This document shows, piece by piece, positions 33,596 through 44,029 of a DNA stretch of 54,289 nucleotides. A program made the position numbers and the translations under genes. This DNA is from Fragilaria crotonensis (lineage: Eukaryota; Bacillariophyta; Fragilariophyceae; Fragilariales; Fragilariaceae). Below the pieces are notes generated by a model. The model saw nothing but the letters and a program-made list of their open reading frames with translations, made no database searches and was not told where the DNA came from. The number at the start of each line of letters is the position of its first letter. Positions within the stretch are counted from its first letter, which is position 1. The stretch is from positions 1 through 54,289 of the forward strand of contig JAKSYS010000418.1 of assembly GCA_022925895.1 (NCBI GenBank). The letters are read 5' to 3'.

Positions 33596-35115
33596 ATGTT
33601 CAAAATGCGGAGCGCATGCATCCTTCTGATAGTTGTGGCCAATCGAGTGAATGGTCAGGTTGTCCCCGATTGTTCAGGGCAAGAGTGGGGAGCAAATTGC
33701 GAAAATCCCAATTACAGACAATTTTGCGATGCCGACGCAACGATTCTTGGTGAAGATTCAAACAGAAGTATATGCGCTCCAACTCTAGCGCTACCATTTC
33801 TGGTCAGTGATGGAGACTATTGTGGACCATGCTTGCCTCCATCCGCATTGCCAAGTGTGATGCCATCGATCATTCCTTCTCCGCACCCTTCAATGTCGCC
33901 TTCAACCAAACCAAGCGTCAGAGAATCAAGCTATCCATCAAGAAGGCCATCGGGATCTTCGGCGCCTTCAGAGGCAACAAGTAGCACATCAAGCGACATG
34001 CTTTCCATATACCCATCTGGAAAGCCATCAGGATCTTCCTTGCCTTCTGGGAAGCCTTCAGGATCTTCCTTGCCTTCTGGGAAGCCTTCAGGATCTTCCT
34101 TTCCTACTAGAATGCCGAGCGTTCGGCCATCCAATATTCTATCTGAAATACCTTCCAGATCTTCGTTTCCCTCAAGAATGCCGAGCGTTCGGCCATCCAG
34201 TATTCTATCTGAAATACCTTCCAGATCTTCCTTTCCCTCAAGAATGCCGAGCTTTAGCCCATCTACTAATCCCTCTGAAAGGCCTTCTGGCTCAACCCTG
34301 CCTTCTGAGGAGCCAACCTTCGCTCCCTCAAGGAGTCCTTCCGCAATGCCTTCGCGCTCCATCTTTCCCTCTCGTGAGCCGTCAAGTGTTCCGTCAAACG
34401 TTCCCTCAGGGAGACCGTCATACTCGTCCATTCCCTCTCGCGAGCCAAGCGGTGTTCCTTCCAACGTTCCCTCAGGAAAACCATCAGGCTCCTCCTTGCC
34501 CTCTTACGAGCCGAGCGGTGTTCCGTCCAGTGTTCCCTCAGGACGACCTTCAAGCTCGTTCTCACCCTCTCACGAACCAAGCGACGTTCCATCCAGTGTT
34601 CCCTCAAGAAAACCTTCAGGCTCTACCATCCCCTCTCACGAGCCGAGCGGCGTTCCGTCCAGTGTTCCCTCGGGAAAACCATCAGGCTCGACCATCCCCT
34701 CTCACGAGCCGAGCGGCGTTCCGTCCAGTGTTCCCTCAGGAAAACCATCAGGCTCCTCTTTGCCCTCTCACGAGCCGAGCGGTGTTCCATCCAGTGTTCC
34801 CTCAGGAAGACCTTCAGGCTCGTTCTCACCCTCTCACGAGCCGAGCGGTGTTCCATCCAGTGTTCCCTCAGGAAAACCTTCTGGTTCTACCATCCCTTCT
34901 AACGAGCCGAGCGGTGTTCCGTCCAGTATTCCCTCCTTAAAACCATCTGCCTCGTCTTCGCCTTCGTTTCAACCCAGTCATATCTGTCGATTCTACCGAC
35001 ATCAGTGACTTCGTCTTCATCTGAAATTCCAACATTTGTCACGCCCATCGTCTTCATCTTCGTTTTCGCTTGCGCCTTAATACTCGTGATGGTGTTGAAA
35101 CGTACCAAGTCTTGA
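33596..35115 (+). CDS. Secreted/membrane Pro/Ser-rich repeat protein with six-Cys module (paralogue 2)
   Basis: The signal peptide (SACILLIVVANRVNG) is followed by the same six-Cys module as paralogue 1 (DCSGQEWGANC, QFCDAD, SICAP, DYCGPC). About 370 residues of repeats come next (EPSGVPSSVPSGKPSGS). The continuous frame stops at 35008, but adding one T to TTT at 34967-34969 reads on through SILPTSVTSSSSEIPT into a membrane helix (TPIVFIFVFACALILVMVL) and a short basic tail (KRTKS) ending at 35115. This makes a type I membrane mucin-like protein, and I prefer it to the truncated version. It lacks the globular C-terminal domain of paralogue 1. The function is unknown; a surface or wall role is inferred from composition. 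Confidence 0.78.
33930..34960 (+). repeat. Tandem coding repeat array (EPSGVPSSVPSGKPSGS units)
   Basis: Units of about 60 bp in the middle and right of the array are nearly identical; at 34020-34100 a shorter unit (SGKPSGSSLP) is repeated. Confidence 0.85.
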
Positions 35116-35195
35116 TCAGATCCGCTAACCATCGAGTCCAGCGCATGACTCAAGCGTCACGAGTCTTAGCATCATGAGGCGAGCCATGCAAGTTA

Positions 35196-35610
35196 CCCGT
35201 CCTATCCAACAACCCATAAGGATTGTTCACACCATCAATGGAGCGAGTGTAAACCTTCGAGCCTCCCGTCAGGCAAGTCATCGGGTTCTTTCCTTGCTCT
35301 CAGACCATCCAAGTGGCACTCTAAGTGATAAGGGCTAGACAGATGACAAGGAATACTCACCTGCAGTCCTTCAACTCAAGTGACCGATGCGAACACGGAC
35401 GATGGTTTACTCGAAACTACAACTTACACCTTTCCGTACGCGTTTGTCGATGGAAAACTGGCTAGTGAGCAGTTCGGAGAGTTCGAATCAGCCACACAAG
35501 ACTTCCTCAATTTGGAGTGGTCGTGCCAAGATAGCGGAGGTACACTCATTGTTGAGATTCGCATTGTTCCAAAACGCGCATCATTCGTACGGTCGCGTGC
35601 CACATCATGA
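35196..35610 (+). pseudogene. Broken copy of the 3' part of the PSGKPS paralogue 1 gene
   Basis: The left part still reads SSLPSGK with frame breaks and stops. From 35380 the frame is TDANTDDGLLETTTYTFPYAF and GTLIVEIRIVPK, closely matching residues of the C-terminal domain at 31736-31930. It lacks a start, signal peptide and Cys module. It ends where an ankyrin remnant on the other strand begins. Confidence 0.82.
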
Positions 35611-35862
35611 GCTGTTTCACCCTTGTCATTCGTGATGTGTATATCCACCACGTCGCGATGTATAGAATAAAGCACGAATGACTTCCGAATAGCCCTTCAA
35701 GCTTGCCCCAATAGGATCATTGTTGCCGTATTCACCTTTCACATTCACGTGGACCCTGTCTTCAATCAATAAAGCACGAACCGCCTCCAAATAGCCCTCC
35801 AGCTCGCACAGATGAGACCATGTGGTACCGTATTCATCCATGGCATTCAAGTAAGTGCTCAT
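35577..35862 (-). pseudogene. Ankyrin-repeat gene remnant
   Basis: Minus-strand peptides CELEGYLEAVRALLIEDRVH and, after a frame break near 35650, DIHITNDKGETAHDVARDR are typical ankyrin fragments (helix pair, and a terminal G-x-TAHDVA). Only two or three repeats survive and there is no start. It is distinct from the ankyrin gene at 44 kb. Confidence 0.65.
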
Positions 35863-36048
35863 GAACCTCGACTAGATTAAGAACATTGTCAACGGCGATA
35901 GAAGATGTCCATCCAAACGCCGTGCGACAGTTCTTATCTGACATGGAGTAAGCTAGCCAGCGACAACAAAGTCTACAACTACTAGCTCTTACTTCACTAG
36001 TGGGTTGACAACTACACTATAATCAGATTTTTATCGTCATACTCACAC

Positions 36049-36912
36049 TCATTTCCTCATAGCCCACGTGTTAAAACTATCTTCCCTGTAGGAAATTGTG
36101 AGCTGTCTTCCGACTTCCATCGCAAACTTGTCCACAGCACCCTTGACGACAGTCCTAGTCTCATCTTTAGTCCCATCATAGTTGGTCGTCCAGTCTTGGC
36201 CGCCCTGCTCTGGCCCATCATCTTGTGTGACGTAGTCGTGCCCAGCCATAATGCCACCCTCTCTGAGCTTCGGCCACCACGCGCGTAAGTCCTCATACAC
36301 ACCCTTGAAATCGTGCCTCGCATCCACGTAGATATAGTCAAAGTGACCATCAGGCATATTCTTCACACAAACTGATGTATAATTACGACAAACGTGTATC
36401 TTGTCCTTCCAAGGCTTGGTACGCTCGATGGCTTCATCGTATATGTTGTTCTGTTCTGCTTGGTCGAAATTTGCAAAATCATGGTAGTTTTCTTGATGGG
36501 CCCAAAGATCAACCAGGTGGAACTCTTTGCAGGACGGCCATTGGTCCAAAGTTGAGCTTGAAAAATAGCCTCTCTGTACGCCGAGCTCCACTCCAACCGT
36601 CATGTTTTCTTTCTCAAGAATACTTCCGAGGTTATTACGACTCATGAAAGTCGGAACGCCTTGAAATCTTATTGGTTCCGAGCATGCAACAGTAGTTGCA
36701 TTCTTGACATTGACTGTTTCCTGATGACCTTTCGCAGGCAAGTGATCAAGGGTAAAGCCGAGAATGAAAGATGCGATGCAAGCAAGCGGCAGCATCCAAG
36801 ACGGACGCCTCGCTTTATCCTTGGAATCTATGAGCAATCCTGCGACCATATCCCTCTCCTCATCAGTCGTCGATGTCCCTGTGTTGACGCCGGAAACGTT
36901 GCTTCGAAGCAT
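36049..36912 (-). CDS. Type II membrane SAM-dependent methyltransferase (Methyltransf_24-like)
   Basis: About 287 aa from the first ATG (MLRSNVSGVN). A membrane anchor lies at about 38-58 (WMLPLACIASFILGF). The catalytic part begins near residue 100 with the SAM-binding loop VGVELGVQRGYFS (motif I), then FHLVDLWAHQ, and FDYIYVDARHDFKGVYEDL plus LREGGIMAGHDYV, the usual motif order of class I methyltransferases of this group. The acceptor is unknown. Homologous domains are often fused to, or neighbours of, glycan-modifying enzymes, and the topology suggests the Golgi lumen. A GTAAGT upstream (about 36955) and a TGTCAG before the ATG could flank an intron in the 5' UTR. Confidence 0.8.
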   Translation of the reverse strand: MLRSNVSGVNTGTSTTDEERDMVAGLLIDSKDKARRPSWMLPLACIASFILGFTLDHLPAKGHQETVNVKNATTVACSEPIRFQGVPTFMSRNNLGSILEKENMTVGVELGVQRGYFSSSTLDQWPSCKEFHLVDLWAHQENYHDFANFDQAEQNNIYDEAIERTKPWKDKIHVCRNYTSVCVKNMPDGHFDYIYVDARHDFKGVYEDLRAWWPKLREGGIMAGHDYVTQDDGPEQGGQDWTTNYDGTKDETRTVVKGAVDKFAMEVGRQLTISYREDSFNTWAMRK

Positions 36913-37353
36913 TCTGTATATCGGACTGACACAACAAGAGTACAATGACACTTACAAAGCGGATCTGTCGGGAGGGTTTGGACTCGGGTGTTGATAAGCT
37001 TGGCGCGATCAAAGGTTGGAAGTTGGAACACTGTGGCTGCAGACCGTAAGCTGAAACACAGTCGTGTGATGACAACAATGACCTTTTCTGCTACAGCTTG
37101 TCGTCCTCTCACGGTCTTCTTATGCATATACACAGGATTTCAGATACGAAAAGAGACACCCAACTGCACCCACGTGCACCGAAGGGTGCGCAGTCAAACG
37201 CATTCAGGAGGGTGTGTATCCAGATATAACGGTTGCCGTTAATATACGTTTGAACTGCATGCCTGTTTTGATTCTCTCAATTGCTGTAGAGGTTTAGAGT
37301 ACAAGTACGTGTACCAAGTACCAAGTACCAAGTACCAAGAGTATCTTCTACTA
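36913..37353. other. Spacer between the methyltransferase gene and the transposon
   Basis: No gene. Four tandem GTACCAA units lie at 37311-37338, 15 bp outside the transposon end. The TA at 37352-37353 is the left copy of the target duplication. Confidence 0.6.
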
Positions 37354-37539
37354 TGGCTGGGTGCAGAAAAAAGTCTTTTGGGTAGCCATCGTAGATGTAG
37401 TATGCTATAATTTTGGTTATCAATGAATCGAAGAGCGCTCGTTGAGGATATATATGTCATATTCATATTATGTAACATAATCCGAAATCGTTGCCGATGA
37501 GTGCACAATCGCATTCATGAAGAACACATCAACCTGAGG

Positions 37540-38282
37540 TCAGGCCTCCTTGACAAACTTGTAGTCGAAGTCAAAGGCACAGCGGTGAGTCTTGAACTGG
37601 CCAATAAGTTTTGTCAGTGCCACAGGGCCGTAAGTCCTGCAATCGTGTCCTGTTTGTTCATCAACTTGATTGGTATCCATTGCATGGTATGCCATCAAAT
37701 ACTGCCGCGCTCGTCTTGCAAATCTTCTGATTCTAACCTTTGTTATTACTTCCTCTGACAGGCAAAAGCACACACTCTTCTTGAAGTTGTCCTTTCCCTT
37801 CTTGTCGCGTAAGCTTAGATTTCGATATGCTCCTTTCACACAAGCCCAGACATATTCAACACCTCGCCAGCAAGTTCTGCATGGCATTTTGGAGTCAATA
37901 GGACCGTGACACCAATACTCTTGGCAATGTATTGCAGCATTCCCTCTTCATTTATGAAATCATTGCACATGCCCATTATGTGCTGCAAGCTTGTGCGCTC
38001 ATCAACTATTCCAAAGTCATCTTTCTTCCCCGTCAGTGAGTACTGCTTCAAATTCTCACCGTCAATAAGTCCTCTTTCCCAGAGAATTTGTGACAAACCT
38101 TTCGCTTTCCCTTCCCATCCTTCTTTGATCTTTTCAACAGTCTTCGTGATTGCAATGTTGTGATGTCCACATAGTTCAACTAACTCCCTTTTATTCTTTC
38201 CCTTCGTTCCGACACCTTTTCCTCGCAGACTAAGTTCCAACTCGGAACGATTTCGTGGCGTGACAGTTGCAGTACACCGCAC
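37540..38282 (-). pseudogene. C-terminal part of the transposase, one frame break
   Basis: It begins around TVTPRNRSELELSL, a SAP-like stretch (LRGKGVGTKGKNKRELVEL), then GKAKGLSQILWERGLID, LTPKCHAELAGEGVEYVWAC (the catalytic Glu region, like the CELNxIE..W motif of related fungal elements) and RIRRFARRARQYLMAYHAMD. One base is missing in the minus-strand GG at 37862-37863 (GAGGTG for GAGGGTG), which shifts the frame inside the Glu motif. Confidence 0.8.
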
Positions 38283-39011
38283 GTGCCCTTAGTGTAGTGC
38301 TATGCAGTATACTATATTACTAGTATCCAGTACTACAATACAATGACCATGTATAGTACTTGGACATACCGGTAGGCTAGTAATACAATAGTACAGTGTA
38401 ACAATGCAACACTGATCCTGTACTACATCGTTGCGTGAGATTTACGATATGAGATCACAAATGGAACCTAGTATGCAACAGGTGCTATGTAAAGACGTGA
38501 CGGAGCATGTCACAAAAACAACGAGTTACAACCAAAATTGGCTGGCGGTGTATGGTCCCTTGGTGCGTGAAAGCATTAAACGAGCAAAATCTTTGGCAGT
38601 ACAAAATGTGAGACCAATCACGGAGTGGTTAGTTCGAAAATCGACGTCCTGACGATTATCACCTTCTGGATGCTACCTGCACAAGGTACTGTTCAGGCGT
38701 ATAGGTCGAATGTCCCTGGTACGGACATAGCGATAGTACGTTAAATAGATGTTGGTTTTTTTTTTGATCCTGTACTACAGTACAACTGTACAACTATGTG
38801 TAATCATCTACTAGTTAAGATGAGAACTAGTTGACAACTCTTGGAGACTCAATGAGAGTCCAAGAGAATAAAAATCAGAACAGTTCAATCCCATCTGGGA
38901 TGGGATGAAATGGGACTGCTCAGAATTCTTTATCAACTAGTCTCATAACTTTTAGTTAACCCACTTTATCACCCCATAAAAACTAACTGCAAATTACTTG
39001 TTACAAACTGA
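38283..39011. other. 730-bp noncoding interruption between transposase parts
   Basis: This block separates the middle and C-terminal transposase segments, which should be contiguous in the family. I find no convincing splice pair that restores frame. It is AT- and GTAC-rich and contains a fold-back sequence at about 38811-38966. A 67-codon ORF at 38449-38652 (MRSQMEPSMQQVL) is of unknown value. Confidence 0.55.
38811..38966. repeat. Fold-back/MITE-like inverted-repeat sequence
   Basis: The left arm TTAAGATGAGAACTAGTTGA (about 38815) and the right arm (TCAACTAGTCTCATAACTTT, about 38933) are imperfect reverse complements. Between them lie nested hairpins: CTTGGA..TCCAAG around 38839-38863 and CCCATC..GATGGGAT around 38890-38907. 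Confidence 0.55.
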
Positions 39012-41417
39012 TTACTTTGCGCGTAGGGCAACAGTTTCCGTTCCGAGTTGGATGTCAAATTGGCATTCTTCTCTCTCGCTCTCACTCATCCAGAAAGGAC
39101 CGCCGGAATCAGAGGCGGAAAAAAGAAGTGATTGAATGCTTCCGGGCTCAAGCACTCTTTGGAATGGTCCGAGAAAGCCCTCTTCCTGTGTGATCAGAGT
39201 ATCTCGCATCGCAGCTGCCTTGCCCCCATAAGACCTGTTCATCCTATGTTGATTGAGGCCATCGGGACGTTTTTTTGAGTGGCCAGCACTATGGTCAAAC
39301 AGGAACACAAAGTCAAAGGATGGGTGCATAACTTTTAGCACATCCACAGCGTCCTCAAACTGGAGTACCATATGATTGTAGGCCCAATAGCATTCACGGT
39401 TCTTGCCATATTCAAAAAGAACAAGAAAGGGAGACTTGTCTGCTGTCAGCGGTCGCTTCTCAGCACTTCCTAGGATCTCAACTGCTGCCTCAGGATCAGC
39501 GTATGTCTGCCCCGCACGTTGAGCATTCACTTGGACAAGTATCTCTGGTGGAAGAAATCGAATAAGGCCATGTTCACGGCAAATGAATGCCGATATCATT
39601 GTACCACTTCCCTCATCCTTTGGGAGAAGTGGTCTTTGACCGCTCGGGCCAACCCACATACTTGTCAGGAAAAGGAATTGTTTAAAAATTGCTTCGTCCT
39701 GACCGATGAAGATCACTGCCTTACTGTCGATTGGCTTTCGAACACTGAGGTTGCCTCCGAAGGGAAGCAAAAGAAGTTGCTCCTCAAAGGCATAGGATGC
39801 ATCAATGTGATACTACTCGACCATATCGACATGTTTGTCATCAACATAGTGATAGCCACAATTTAAAGCTATCATACTCTTGTTTGATTCCATTTCTTGC
39901 GATTGTATCAAAGTGATCTGGATCCACCGGTGTGCTCGAATCTCATCATTGAGATACTTCTTTGTGAAGATTGGTCTGTATGCAATAGTTTCAGGGCGTT
40001 CGTGCCCGTCCACAAAATAATGCTTCTCTCGTTTCTTAAATCTAAACCCGCAAGCATGCATCCACCTTGCTATCGTTGTGATACTTAGAGTTGAAAGGCC
40101 GTATGATTGCAAGAAGGACTCTTTAGTAGTAGGAGTTACATCTTTGTTGTTGTTGTCTTGCAATGATCCTACTTCTATGTCATCACCATTGTCATCGTAC
40201 AATGAATCGTTCTGAAGCAGGATGAGCTTCGGAATAAGTTCAGAATGAACATACTCCAGCATCATCTCGACCCGGAGGTCCTTGATGTTGGCAAGTCCGT
40301 ATTGTTTGAATGCTTCCATTGCATCAGGATTGTCGAGAAAGAAGCGGGGACACAAATTCTTTTCACCTGGTGCCTTGTAAAAAAAGAATCGATTTCGTGC
40401 GAACTTCCTGTGCCAGCGTGCCAGGGTTGAGAAGTTTGAATAGAACTCAATACCCACATCGTTCATTGCTTGGATGGCATACTGGAGGCATCGTTTCCAA
40501 GTCCACTGAGTCCGCAAATCGCCGGTGACGTTGAGCACAAATTGCTTCAATGCAATTGCCAAGTACATGCTTCTAAATCTCAACGAGAGCACATCCGCTT
40601 CAGAGTAATTCTTCAGACTTTGATCTCCCCCACTTGTATCCACAACAAAGTTCCAGTTACTGCCAGTGCAATTTACAGCCTCAAACACTTCGATTCTATT
40701 CATGACAACTTCCTTCACAGAACAGCGGGTATCATATTTAGAATCAGAGCAGGAGTGTGACGGCGCAAACAACCGTCGTGCATCTCCAGATTTCCACCAA
40801 TCACCATCATGACGAGGACCGCTATCAACAAAAGAAGGCGGAGGAGCACCAAGAGGGTCATCATTGACTTCCTTGGCGGTTGCTTCCACCGCTATGTGTT
40901 GCTCAGTGCTTGCAGCAACGTTGCCTGCAATTATCATCCCCTTCTTTTGTCGCTTTGATTCTGGCTCCTCTAACGTGCTGAGGCTCAATGGCTGTTCACG
41001 ATTTCCAGCTAGCAGCCTTGTCACAGCACAGTATTCTTCCCATGCTGTTGAATTCATTTGTGATGGTAGTGATGGACGAAGTCCAACCTGAGCTGTTACC
41101 CAAAAGAAGTACCTCCGAGTCCGATTTTGAAATGTGTGGCGAAAGACTTGAAGCTGCGGTCCGCCTGCTGGAATATCGACCAAATTTGGATCTGTGCTTG
41201 TGAGAGGAAGCATTTTATTCACCACTCTTTTCATTGAACTCAATGAGAACTTGATGTCGTCTCCGATTTGGAACTTCATGTGCATATACATGAGCAGTTG
41301 CTCAGCTGGTAGCCATCTCCCATGCAATTGTCGTTCCCTTAAAACCCTCCGCAGACAAGTCAAGATAAAAGCAGATCCATTATGTTTGCCGTGTGCATCT
41401 AAAGTGGAACTGCTCAT
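39012..41417 (-). pseudogene. N-terminal and middle parts of the transposase with an in-frame TAG
   Basis: The reading frame is continuous from ATG 41417 to 39012 except for one TAG at 39813-39815 (HVDMVE-stop-YHIDASYAFEEQ). The N-terminal part (534 codons) contains helix-rich DNA-binding-like segments and ends with the conserved HACGFRFKKREKHYFVDGHE block. The middle part has IGQDEAIFKQF (first catalytic Asp), KDEGSGTMISAFICREHG, FEYGKNRECYWAYNHM and FDFVFLFDHSAGH (second Asp). The family is the large eukaryotic DDE transposases known from fungi and protists, in which the second Asp and the Glu are far apart. The nonsense codon probably kills this copy; readthrough cannot be excluded from sequence. 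Confidence 0.82.
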
Positions 41418-41616
41418 TGTGCACTTGATGTAGCTTTTGAGCTATAGATGCACACGGGAGGTGGTTTTGATCAAAAGATAATTGATATCGAAGGTTAGTG
41501 TCAATGAAGCACGATGTTTGACGTGATGAGTGCATCGGCGGATGGAGTATAGAACCAAAATGTCATACTATGGTCTACTGAGGCTACCCTAATTTCCCAT
41601 TTTCTGCACCCAGCCA

Positions 41617-44029
41617 TAGAGTAGCACCTGAATTGTTTGTATGAACTGCTGCGTCCGCCATCTGGACGTATAATAACTACTGTACATTTACTATCGGTAC
41701 CAGTACCTGGTAGTGTCTATTGTCTATTAGGGTCTGCGCCAGATTTTTTCGATTTTCGCCACTGTAGCTTCTGGTAGTGGTAGCACTTCGCATCTTTGTA
41801 CATGAATCTGCAGTATGCATACTCTTAGTACATGTTACTCACTCCTACCCCAGTATGACAAAATTCAAAACTCAGAAGGACAACGCTCACATCCCAAATC
41901 TCAATGCCGTTCGCAACTGTTATTGCTATTGATTGACCGTATTGTTGCATTCATCATTACGTATTGTTTGTTCCAGAACTGATTGATTTGGGATTGGAAA
42001 TGGAAAGGAAGAAAAGGCATTCAGAGGCGGCTATTTGTTTTGAGTACCTCAAGATACAATGTCATCCAAGGTGGTCGTGCAGTCGTCGTGATCCATCCTT
42101 TTGGATTGTCGGACTCAAAGGATTCGTTGATGCACTGGTTGTTCGTGGGAGTGTGTACAGATGATGACTTTGCTGAAATGTTAGCTTCGCTACTAATTGT
42201 GTGATGCATTTCTTGGGATTTCTGTACGACTGTATCATTCCTCATGGTAGTAGTCAACCAGAAGAGATGTGTCGGGCACCTCTTCAACTGAATCGTGGAC
42301 AGTCGCGCCAAAGCTACGTACCGCGACCGGTCACCAGCCAGTTAACGATTGCCAACACTGTCCGCTGTATGAGTATTGAAGCGCACGACATTACCTTGAT
42401 GTGGCACTACTTGTAGCTTGTGTGCTGCACCGTGACGGAACGCTGCCATGAGCAGATTGCAGCTTTGAATGTATTGCAGAGACGATGAGGTTGATGCGCC
42501 AAGTAAGTCAACAAGTCAGCTTGACATGACCCTCTCTTTCCGACTTTTATTGCATTGCTCGCTTGAATTGTCTGCTGGTTTCACAGGACTTATCTTCTCA
42601 ATGAGTTTGCCGTGTTTTGTGAGTGACAAGTTGTACGTCACAGTTCGTGCACTGCACTCGTCGTTCCAGGGATTGGTACCCAAAGAAAAATTGGCGTGAG
42701 ATGCTCGGTAGTAAACGCATGCTGTATACCTCATGGCCAACCGCCATTGCGATTTCCTCGTCGTCGTCGAGACCAGCCAGCCTTCTACGGAGTACCGAAA
42801 GAGATCCAATGATACTGCAGCTGAAAATCTTACTAGTTATGCCATGTTGAGCTTCGAGAGCGGCACAACTTGAAACCACCAGCATTGCAAGAGGGATTCA
42901 CAGGAACTACCACAAGAGCAAGAACAACAACTACAACCGTCACCACCAGATCTTTTGAGCCAACTTCTTGTCGGACTACGAATGGTGGTTACCTACCATC
43001 ACATGGATTGTATTGGTCTCAAGATAGGTCTGCCATATTGCTTAGATTTTGACTTTCTAGGAATGCAGTCCCAAAGACTGTTCGGTACAATTGAAAGGAA
43101 AGATGTATAGCTAAACGGTGCGGTACTCAGCTTTAGGGTCCAACAATTCGGCTTTGTCTCAGATATCAGGGAAGTATCTCGAAAACAACAAATAAACTGG
43201 AGGTTCTCGTTCATGGCAACTTGCCGCATCCGATACACGACAAGAATAAGGGTGACGATAATTAGGATGCCGTCTTTGTTATTGAATTGGATTGTTAATG
43301 ATGACGAGGGACACAGATACGTTCTGTTGTTAGTGTCAAAGGCGGTTCCAATGTCACTTGTGACAATGCGCTGGGAGTAGGCCTATACAGCAGCAAGACT
43401 CTGTTGGTGTAGACGATCGTAGTTGTAAAAACACTCGGAATGACTTTCCATTTCAAAGGGCTTGGGGTGCATCCTACTAGATTCGCTGTTGCTCAATGCA
43501 GAATGAAAATATACAATAATCTCACTACCCTTGGGGTCGCACTACCATACTCAAGTACATGGTTACAACTGATGCATCTGATCAACCAAATTGATTTGCA
43601 TTTGCTTTTTCAATACCAGTATGCACTATATCCATTGAAAGGTTTGCATTCCTCCGTTGGCATCAACTCCGTCAAGTCAGAGCACGACAATTGTCATCGG
43701 GAGCATGTTGGATTAGACGACGGCGCCGCTGGTTCTCCATTGCGATCCACTTTAATTCCATGGCCTCCACGTAGAAAAAAAAATGCTTGTCGTCGTTTGT
43801 TTCCTTCCACACCCAATCTTGCTGTACATTCTCTGGGAGCATCATTTTCCTTTCCAAAGAGATGATCGTGTTGCCATAACTTTTTCTTCCGACGCCATGG
43901 GTCTTGATGCGAGCAGTCGCCAAGTGACAGTGACCGCGATCATCATCGTCAGCTCCCAAATTACTAAAACGATCAACAAGACAGCCTTTTGTAGGAAATG
44001 ATAACGTCTGGGAGATTCATAATGCAGAA
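41617..44029. other. 2.4-kb region without a confident gene
   Basis: Short coding-like fragments occur. On the minus strand, 42598-42885 contains LDDDEEIAMAVGHE, reminiscent of an M48/OMA1 zinc-protease site but without the second His. On the minus strand, 43672-43959 is a 95-codon ORF with a helical look (SLERKMMLPENVQQDW). On the plus strand, 41964-42416 has overlapping ORFs. None joins into a plausible gene. A TA at 41617-41618 is the right copy of the transposon target duplication. Confidence 0.35.

Larger units (their letters stand above)
37354..41616 (-). mobile_element. 4.26-kb DNA transposon with long TIRs and TA target duplication (IS630/Tc1-mariner-like)
   Basis: The left end TGGCTGGGTGCAGAAAA (37354-37370) and the reverse complement of the right end (41616 back to 41600) are identical over 17 bp. 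Similarity continues through GGGTAGCC (to 37387 / 41582) and, less well, to about 60 bp (ATTTTGG at about 37410 / 41561). Both ends are flanked by TA (37352-37353 and 41617-41618). All transposase pieces inside lie on the minus strand in collinear order: N-terminal and middle parts at 41417-39012, C-terminal part at 38282-37540. TA duplication and the motif set place it in the wide IS630/Tc1-mariner group. The copy is non-autonomous because of a nonsense codon, a 0.73-kb interruption and a frame break. Confidence 0.88.
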
